Below are positions 1 to 4,098 of a stretch of DNA of 5,541 bases, piece by piece. Below the pieces are notes generated by a model. That model saw only the letters and a list, made by a program, of their open reading frames with translations, searched no databases and was not told the origin of the DNA. Every line of letters starts with the position of its first letter. The stretch's first letter is position 1. This stretch comes from Bdellovibrionales bacterium. GTDB taxonomy: Bacteria > Bdellovibrionota > Bacteriovoracia > Bacteriovoracales > Bacteriovoracaceae. The position numbers and the translations under genes were made by a program. The stretch spans positions 1 through 5,541 of the forward strand of contig SXUH01000275.1 in assembly GCA_005791855.1 (NCBI GenBank), written 5' to 3'.

Positions 1-1
1 G

Positions 2-517
2 CAGATCCGCCTGGTCCTGAAAGACGACCAGAACTACCTGTACCGGAGCGACGACTCCCGCTGTGACCTGCAGACCCCGAGCCAGCAGAAGTCCGGGACG
101 AAGATCCTCGTGAAGAAGACCCTCACCCTCGAGCCCGGGTTCGATTACAAGATGGTGATCGACTTCGACGCCCTGAAGTCCGTGGTCCTCAAAGGGAACG
201 GTGGGTGTCTCCTGAAGCCGGTGCTCAAGCTCAAGTCCCTCATGAAGAAGCCGCTCCCAGAGGAGCCAGCTCCGGTCGAGCCATCGGTTCAGGAACCGAC
301 CCCGGTCGACCCTCCAGCGGAAGAGCCGACTCCGGTCGAGCCGCCAGCAGAGGAGCCGGCACCGGTTGATCCTCCTGCGGAAGAGCCGACCCCGGTGGAT
401 CCTCCAGCGCCAGTGGAGCCCGAAGCTCCGGTGGAAGGCGACCCGGTTGACGAAGGAACGGAGATGATCGACCCGCAGAATCCTCCGACTAGCGAAGAGC
501 CGGTGAACAACCTCTAG
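2..517 (+). CDS. DUF4382 domain protein, C-terminal part (5' end outside window)
   Basis: The reading frame is open from the left edge (first full codon at 2) to a TAG stop at 515-517, so 171 residues are visible and the true start lies outside. The ATG at 242 and the GTG at 110 are internal codons, because domain sequence continues upstream of them. The visible start (QIRLVLKDDQNYL, then TPS-QQSG-like residues, LEPGF-Y, a DFDA-KSVV segment and GNG--LLKPVLK) follows the C-terminal half of the DUF4382 domain, a probable beta-sandwich found in exported proteins and lipoproteins; its role is unknown. From about nt 260 the protein becomes a Pro/Glu/Val tail of roughly 85 residues made of 10-residue repeats, probably an extended spacer. 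The signal peptide or lipobox, if present, is outside the window. The domain call is by recall of family motifs and is fairly firm; function is not assigned. Confidence 0.8.
   Translation, partial: QIRLVLKDDQNYLYRSDDSRCDLQTPSQQKSGTKILVKKTLTLEPGFDYKMVIDFDALKSVVLKGNGGCLLKPVLKLKSLMKKPLPEEPAPVEPSVQEPTPVDPPAEEPTPVEPPAEEPAPVDPPAEEPTPVDPPAPVEPEAPVEGDPVDEGTEMIDPQNPPTSEEPVNNL
260..409 (+). repeat. Five 30-nt tandem repeats coding for a Pro/Glu-rich tail
   Basis: Five consecutive 10-residue units read EEPAPVEPSV, QEPTPVDPPA, EEPTPVEPPA, EEPAPVDPPA and EEPTPVDPPA, followed by a degenerate partial unit. Variation between units is largely synonymous at third positions or A/T and E/D swaps. The peptide pattern is therefore more conserved than the DNA, which suggests selection on an acidic, stiff polyproline-like spacer. 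It may also permit copy-number change by slippage or recombination. Confidence 0.85.
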
Positions 518-531
518 AGTCGAAAGATAAT

Positions 532-560
532 GCCCCGGGGGAAACTCCGGGGCTTTTTTT
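532..560 (+). terminator. Rho-independent terminator of the DUF4382 gene
   Basis: A perfect 7-bp GC-rich stem (GCCCCGG at 532-538 with CCGGGGC at 547-553) encloses an 8-nt loop and is followed directly by seven T residues (554-560). It begins 15 nt after the DUF4382 stop. On the minus strand the hairpin is followed only by ATTATCTTT, so it would be at best a weak terminator for the convergent gene ending at 569. Confidence 0.9.
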
Positions 561-568
561 GTTCGGGC

Positions 569-1294
569 CTACTTCTTCGCGGCCCACTTGATCATGTCCG
601 TGGTGATCCCGTAGTCCAGGCCGTCCGAATCGACGAGGTTCACCGAGTCCCGCCACCACTGCGGGGCTTCCGGGTGCGCGCCGGTCACGTAGACCCGGCC
701 CGTCCCGTAGGTCGTCCGGATCGCTCCGATCTGGTTGGTGCGGGTGTAGCGGCCCCGCACGTAGATGCGCTCGAGCTCTGCGGCCGTGAACCGGAAGTAC
801 GGCCCGCCTTCCCAGTAGATCTTCCGGTAGACGGCCCCGGCGGGGGTGAGGAGCTTCATCCGCTCGAGCGTGATGTAGTCGATTGCCTCGTAGAGGATGG
901 TCCGGCCCGGGACGATCCCGAGGCCCGTGTTCCCCGTGGTTCCGATGGTGGAGGTGGCCAGGAAGGCCCCGGCGCAGAAGCCGACGTAGCCGCCGCCGTT
1001 TTTGACGAAGGTTCGGATCTGGTTTCTGATGGTCGATCCCATGGCGAACGAGGCCTGGGAAGCTTTCCCTCCGGGCTGGATCCAGATCTTGGCGTCTCTG
1101 AAATCTTCGGCGACGAGAGACCCGGGGTAGACGATCACCGGATTGTACCCGGCCTTCTTCGCTGCCGTCACCGCACCGGTCACGCAGTCCTGGGCGCAGG
1201 CCCCGGGGCCGCCCCAGACCAGGGCCTTGGGAAGCGTGGTCTGAGAGTACGCAGGAAGGCCCGCGAGGAGAGTAAGGAGGAGGAACACTTTCAT
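569..1294 (-). CDS. Secreted BPL_N-like (class I glutamine amidotransferase-like) protein
   Basis: This 241-residue protein begins with a signal peptide (MKVFLLLTLLAGLPAYS, probable cleavage after Ser17). The mature part resembles the BPL_N fold, named after the N-terminal region of biotin-protein ligase and related to class I glutamine amidotransferases. A nucleophile elbow GGGYVGFCAGAF puts Cys107 in the usual place, and GAHPEA supplies His207 and Glu209, so a Cys-His-Glu triad looks intact. An early GPGACAQDC segment has Cys33 and Cys37, a possible disulfide in the periplasm. No biotin-ligase catalytic domain is attached; the protein ends after a short Trp-rich and DYGITTDMIKWA tail. The substrate is unknown. 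The ATG start at 1292-1294 has a good Shine-Dalgarno (AAGAAGGA, plus-strand 1301-1308) 6 nt upstream. It lies 122 nt downstream of the kinase on the same strand, so co-transcription is possible but not shown. Confidence 0.85.
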   Translation of the reverse strand: MKVFLLLTLLAGLPAYSQTTLPKALVWGGPGACAQDCVTGAVTAAKKAGYNPVIVYPGSLVAEDFRDAKIWIQPGGKASQASFAMGSTIRNQIRTFVKNGGGYVGFCAGAFLATSTIGTTGNTGLGIVPGRTILYEAIDYITLERMKLLTPAGAVYRKIYWEGGPYFRFTAAELERIYVRGRYTRTNQIGAIRTTYGTGRVYVTGAHPEAPQWWRDSVNLVDSDGLDYGITTDMIKWAAKK

Positions 1295-1416
1295 TTTTTA
1301 TCCTTCTTGAGGGTAGAAACTTCAGTGTATGCACGACGGCATTTTCTCAAAGATAAAAAGTTGAACGCTCGGGAATGTGTTTTACGAAAAGCTCGGATCT
1401 TCTGTAGCTTAGAGAC

Positions 1417-2178
1417 CTACCTCGGTTCCTTCGGCAGGCGCACGGTGAACGACGTTCCCGCTTCGGGACCGCTCACGACTTCCACCGAGCCGCCGTGGAT
1501 CTGGACCAGCCGGCTGACGATGCCAAGGCCGATCCCCCAGCCCTTCTGCTTCCGATCCTCCGGCAGGGCCACCTGCTTGAAGAGCTCGAAGATGACCGTC
1601 TGGTCCTTCTCCGGAATCGGAACGCCGTAGTTGTGCACTCGCAGGGTGACGTCTCGGTCGACCTGCATGGCCTCGATGGTGATGGGCCGGTCCGGGGCCC
1701 CGTACTTGAGCGCGTTCTGAACGAGGTTGTCGAGGATCCGGTGCAAGCAGTCCTTCGACCACAGGCCCGTGACGTCTCCGGAAGAGTGGTAGGTGAACCG
1801 TCGGGCCTCACCGTGGAGGAGGGTGAGCCCGGAGATGTAGCTCTGGCAGAGCTTGTCCAGGTCCGCTCGCTTGAAGAGCATCGGGACGTGGATGCCACCT
1901 GCGTCCCGGTTGTGGTCCAGGAGCCGGCCAACCATCCCGTCGGCCCGGGAGAGCTCGGCGATGAGGATCTCGCAGATCTTCCCGACCTCCGGCGATTCCT
2001 GGAATCTTTCCCGGAGGATCTCCGCGCAGATCCGCGACGAGGCCAGCGGCGTCCGGAGGTCGTGGACGAGCGTGGAGACGAAGCTGTCTCGCAGACCCTT
2101 CTCCTGGGTGAGCTCGAGGATCTTTTCCTCAAGGGCCCGGAGTTGATTCTCGTTCGTGGTATTCTCCGTAGAAATCAA
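1417..2178 (-). CDS. Soluble sensor-less histidine kinase (HisKA-HATPase_c)
   Basis: This 253-residue kinase should autophosphorylate on His39 and pass phosphate to a response regulator. A short predicted coiled coil (about residues 10-30) leads into the HisKA dimerisation domain with H-box SFVSTLVHDLRTPL. The ATPase domain follows: N-box DNLVQNALKYG (Asn151, Asn155), G1-like VHNYGVPIP with Asn183 where Asp is usual, F-box FELFKQ (197-202), G2-box GWGIGLGI (213-220), and a terminal GTSFTVRLP. There is no membrane segment and no PAS, GAF or HAMP domain, so the signal probably comes from a partner protein or the short N-terminus. The start is TTG (plus-strand caa at 2176-2178). No ATG or GTG lies between the upstream in-frame stop and the H-box, and no clear Shine-Dalgarno precedes it. 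It is encoded downstream of the response regulator at 2336-3010, its likely partner. Confidence 0.93.
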   Translation of the reverse strand: MISTENTTNENQLRALEEKILELTQEKGLRDSFVSTLVHDLRTPLASSRICAEILRERFQESPEVGKICEILIAELSRADGMVGRLLDHNRDAGGIHVPMLFKRADLDKLCQSYISGLTLLHGEARRFTYHSSGDVTGLWSKDCLHRILDNLVQNALKYGAPDRPITIEAMQVDRDVTLRVHNYGVPIPEKDQTVIFELFKQVALPEDRKQKGWGIGLGIVSRLVQIHGGSVEVVSGPEAGTSFTVRLPKEPR

Positions 2179-2202
2179 GGTGCGTCTTTCGGTTAGTCCG
2201 TT

Positions 2203-2214
2203 AGTATGGCATAC
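2203..2214 (-). promoter_or_regulatory. Possible extended -10 element within a GTATGgCATAC dyad, upstream of the kinase
   Basis: On the minus strand TGCCATACT reads as an extended -10 (TGn plus CATACT, 4 of 6 matches to TATAAT) about 25 nt before the TTG start of the kinase. It overlaps an 11-bp perfect dyad GTATG-g-CATAC (plus 2204-2214). No convincing -35 is present. The assignment is a visual guess resting on position and motif only. Confidence 0.22.
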
Positions 2215-2221
2215 CTTCTAG

Positions 2222-2275
2222 CCTCATAAGACTCTGAGGGCAAGTTAAGGAGTTGCGATTTCCTCATAAGAATCT
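2222..2275 (-). repeat. Pair of 14-bp direct repeats, 40 bp apart, upstream of the kinase
   Basis: The plus-strand copies are cctcataagactct (2222-2235) and cctcataagaatct (2262-2275), which match at 13 of 14 positions; read toward the kinase the core is CTTATGAGG. The centre-to-centre spacing is exactly 40 bp, close to four helical turns, so a bound protein would see both on one DNA face. Forty is not a multiple of three, so a repeated peptide does not explain them. They lie about 44 and 84 bp upstream of the kinase TTG. They are candidate binding sites, possibly for the adjacent regulators. Confidence 0.5.
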
Positions 2276-2335
2276 TTGAAGAATAAATTGCGTAAGTATG
2301 ATTGGTATAAAGGTCTTGCGCGCGAGGTCTAGTGA

Positions 2336-3010
2336 CTACGTTCGGAGAAGGTACCCATGTCCCTTCCTGGTCTGAATACTGGTGACACAACCACTGAGCT
2401 TTTTCCGCAGGTGGTACATGTGGGTGTCGATGTTGTTCGCATCGACGTGCACGTCCGACCACAGGAGGTCCAGGAGCTGGGCCTTGCTGATGAGCCTGCC
2501 CGGGCAGTCCATGAAGATCTTCAGGATGTCGTATTCCTTCGGGGTGAGCTTGATCTCCCGTCCGTTTCCAAACACCAGCTGGGAGCGCAGATCGATCTTC
2601 AGGTCTCCCCGGCAGAGGATGTTTGCACTCTTCGCATCTGCTCCGAGGGCCTCTAGGCGGTTCAGGATCCGAGAGGAGAGTTCCTCGATGCCCGTCGACT
2701 TCATGAAGTAGTCGACGCCGCCGCTCCGGAACCCGCTGCCGATGAGGTCGATGTTCGGATCGCTGGTCATGAAGAAGACGGGGAGCTCCCGGTCCAGGGT
2801 CTTGATCTCGTGGCAGATCTCGAAGCCGTCGACCCCCTCGAGGTGGACGTCGAGGAGGATGCCGTCGGTGGCGTTCCCCCGGAGGAACTTGAGCGCAGCG
2901 TCCTTGGTGTGGAACGCGGTCGAGGAGAACTTCTTTCCGAGCGCGATGCCGAGCACCTGGAGGAAGTTCCGGTCGTCGTCGATGAGGGTGAGGTGGAAGG
3001 TGTTCTTCAT
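2336..3010 (-). CDS. OmpR/PhoB-family response regulator (kinase-adjacent)
   Basis: With the ATG at 3008-3010 the protein has 224 residues, the usual size for this family. The receiver domain (1-120) shows the acidic pair Asp12-Asp13, phospho-acceptor Asp54 in GILLDVHLEG, Thr82 and Lys104. Lys104 is followed by Ser105 where cis-Pro is usual. The winged-helix DNA-binding domain (about 130-224) runs from LTPKEYDILKIF through the recognition helix NNIDTHMYHLRKKL to the wing GHGYLLRT. It should be a DNA-binding transcription factor activated by phosphorylation, most likely by the kinase encoded 157 nt downstream. A TTG six nt further upstream (3014-3016) is an alternative start adding two residues. 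Neither start has a recognisable Shine-Dalgarno. It is divergent from a paralogous regulator at 3147. G/C use at third positions falls in the last codons. Confidence 0.93.
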   Translation of the reverse strand: MKNTFHLTLIDDDRNFLQVLGIALGKKFSSTAFHTKDAALKFLRGNATDGILLDVHLEGVDGFEICHEIKTLDRELPVFFMTSDPNIDLIGSGFRSGGVDYFMKSTGIEELSSRILNRLEALGADAKSANILCRGDLKIDLRSQLVFGNGREIKLTPKEYDILKIFMDCPGRLISKAQLLDLLWSDVHVDANNIDTHMYHLRKKLSGCVTSIQTRKGHGYLLRT

Positions 3011-3146
3011 GGGCAAAAATCTAGATACCCCGTCCGGGTTAGAAAATGAAGGGAATCATAAGTTAATTTTTCGTAATAAAGAATCCATTCATTTTACGTA
3101 CGTAGAAGGGTCATTGAATAATGATCCAAATAAATTCGGAGGTCCG
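3011..3146. promoter_or_regulatory. Divergent intergenic region between the two regulators, with several dyads
   Basis: This AT-rich 136-nt spacer must hold the promoters for both regulator genes. It contains a perfect 10-bp palindrome TACGTACGTA (3095-3104). A 20-bp dyad GGGTCATT-gaat-AATGATCC (3108-3127) pairs over 8 bp with one G-T. A longer inverted repeat pairs AAAATGAA (3043-3050) with TTCATTTT (3088-3095). TCATT occurs at 3089 and 3111 in direct orientation, 22 bp apart. On the minus strand TATGAT (plus 3055-3060) is a possible -10 for the leftward regulator and forms part of a CTTATGA element shared with the kinase upstream repeats. No strong -35 box was found in either direction. Confidence 0.55.
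3138..3142 (+). promoter_or_regulatory. Shine-Dalgarno fixing the start of the second regulator
   Basis: GGAGG lies 4 nt before the ATG at 3147. The frame is open far upstream (to about 2742), but that part is antisense to the other regulator and lacks receiver-domain sequence. The receiver beta-1 strand begins directly after this ATG, so the ribosome site decides the start. Confidence 0.8.
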
Positions 3147-3818
3147 ATGAGTGAAACAAACTACAAGATCGTCGTCATCGACGACGACAAAGATCTTCTC
3201 GACGTGATCGCCTTCAACCTCGAAGATAAGTTCAAGGTGACGGGCTTCACGGACCCGAACCAGGCGATGAGCTACCTCGACGAGAACAGCATCGACGCCG
3301 TCGTCCTCGACTACCACATCGGCAAGACCCGCGCGCCGGAGGTCTACGAGGAGCTCCGGTCGAGGAAGCACGACCTCCCCGTCCTCTTCCTCACCGGCGA
3401 CCATGACCTGCGGGTGAAGCTCGAGTCCCTCGACCTCGGGGCGGCCGACGTCCTCCACAAGCCCATCTCGTCGGTGGAGCTCACGGCGCACTTGAACAAC
3501 CGGATCCGGACGCACAAGAAGAACAAACCGTCCGTGATCAAGATCAAAAACCTCGAGGTGAACCTCCAGGACCCGCGCGTCCTGCTGGACGGGAACACCG
3601 TTGCCTTCACTCCGAAGGAATTCAAAATTCTGTGCGCGCTCGTGACGCGGCCAAATGAGGTTGTCACGAAGAGTTATCTCATGACCAAGCTCTGGCAGGA
3701 CGTGAAGGTGTGCGAAAATAACCTTGATACTCACTTATCCAGCATCCGAAAGAAACTTGTTGGTTTCAATTGCTCGATCCTTACTATAAAATGTGTGGGC
3801 TATGTGTTGCGCGTCTAG
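3147..3818 (+). CDS. OmpR/PhoB-family response regulator (divergent paralog)
   Basis: This 223-residue protein has a receiver domain with Asp13-Asp14, phospho-acceptor Asp55 in AVVLDYHIG, Thr83 and Lys105-Pro106, all intact. A winged-helix DNA-binding domain follows: FTPKEFKILCAL (154-165), recognition helix NNLDTHLSSIRKKL (191-204) and a terminal wing CVGYVLRV. It should be a phosphorylation-controlled transcription factor. Its recognition helix is close to that of the leftward regulator (NN-I/L-DTH and RKKL shared), so the two may bind related DNA sites. No kinase gene lies on its own strand in this window; the nearby soluble kinase may serve both. It sits 21 nt before a small exported protein, likely its operon partner. 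Its last 34 sense codons end in A or T 18 times, against 5 of 52 in codons 8-59. Confidence 0.93.
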   Translation: MSETNYKIVVIDDDKDLLDVIAFNLEDKFKVTGFTDPNQAMSYLDENSIDAVVLDYHIGKTRAPEVYEELRSRKHDLPVLFLTGDHDLRVKLESLDLGAADVLHKPISSVELTAHLNNRIRTHKKNKPSVIKIKNLEVNLQDPRVLLDGNTVAFTPKEFKILCALVTRPNEVVTKSYLMTKLWQDVKVCENNLDTHLSSIRKKLVGFNCSILTIKCVGYVLRV

Positions 3819-3826
3819 ATTGTAAC

Positions 3827-3834
3827 AAGGAGAG
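3827..3834 (+). promoter_or_regulatory. Shine-Dalgarno for the small exported protein (GTG start)
   Basis: AAGGAGAG lies 5 nt before the GTG at 3840-3842, in the 21-nt gap after the regulator stop. It supports translation from GTG and, with the short spacing, a two-gene transcript. Confidence 0.75.
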
Positions 3835-3839
3835 TTAAC

Positions 3840-4073
3840 GTGAAATACACCATACTTTTCGTAAGTTTGTTCTCGTCACTTTGCTTTGCTGCCAATGATA
3901 GAGAAGGGGATCTGCAGATGCCAGTGACGGATATCTCCCAGATCCAGCGGCAGGAGCAGGAGCTCCCGCCGAGCCTCGATGAGGTGAAGATGGAGCAGAA
4001 GAACCAACCGGAAGCTTCCCCGGAAGACAAGAAGCGCTCCCGGCAGAAGAAAGAGCTCCAGAAGAACCAGTAA
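3840..4073 (+). CDS. Small exported charged protein, function unknown
   Basis: This 77-residue protein is read from a GTG start. Residues 1-18 (MKYTILFVSLFSSLCFAA) look like a Sec signal peptide with cleavage after Ala17 or Ala18. Cys15 does not sit in a proper lipobox (SSLC), so a lipoprotein is unlikely. The mature chain of about 60 residues is very polar: a Gln/Glu/Pro-rich middle and a Lys/Arg/Gln-rich C-terminus (DKKRSRQKKELQKNQ), probably disordered or helical, with no cysteine. I recognise no family. It follows the regulator at 3147-3818 by 21 nt and ends in an intrinsic terminator, so both are probably on one transcript. It might be a periplasmic signal modulator or simply a co-expressed envelope protein; neither is shown by the sequence. 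The strong ribosome site and signal peptide argue that it is real. Confidence 0.75.
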   Translation: MKYTILFVSLFSSLCFAANDREGDLQMPVTDISQIQRQEQELPPSLDEVKMEQKNQPEASPEDKKRSRQKKELQKNQ

Positions 4074-4098
4074 AGCGCAGGTCCCTGCGCTTTTTTTT
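4074..4098 (+). terminator. Rho-independent terminator of the regulator/small-protein operon
   Basis: A 7-bp stem (AGCGCAG at 4074-4080 with CTGCGCT at 4085-4091, loop GTCC) is followed by an uninterrupted T run, eight Ts at 4091-4098, the first of which pairs in the stem. It starts directly after the TAA at 4071-4073. The TAA stop of the convergent kup gene (4097-4099) overlaps the T run. On the minus strand only TTT follows the hairpin, so termination of kup here would be weaker. Confidence 0.9.

Noticed and set aside
289..510. Minus-strand Gly/Ser/Thr-rich repeat protein
   Set aside because: It is the antisense reading of the Pro/Glu repeat; the plus-strand frame belongs to a recognisable DUF4382 protein.
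1324..1350. Possible promoter TTGAGA-N15-TACACT before the BPL_N gene
   Set aside because: Both boxes are imperfect and the 15-nt spacing is short; not distinguishable from chance in an AT-rich spacer.
1389..1410. Possible terminator hairpin (AAGCT-N12-AGCTT) after the kinase
   Set aside because: The stem is only 5 bp with a 12-nt loop and four Ts on the minus strand; too weak to call.
530..1630. Long plus-strand open frame across the BPL_N gene
   Set aside because: It is a shadow frame of a GC-rich gene: Arg/Gly/Asp-rich composition, no domain, runs through the terminator and spacer; the minus strand holds clear protein families.
2312..2323. Near-palindrome around GCGCGC just after the leftward regulator stop
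   Set aside because: It has no loop or T run, so it is not a terminator, and alternating GC palindromes are common in GC-rich DNA.
2742..3146. Upstream extension of the second regulator's reading frame
   Set aside because: It is antisense to the other regulator and carries no receiver sequence; a GGAGG site and the beta-1 strand place the start at 3147.
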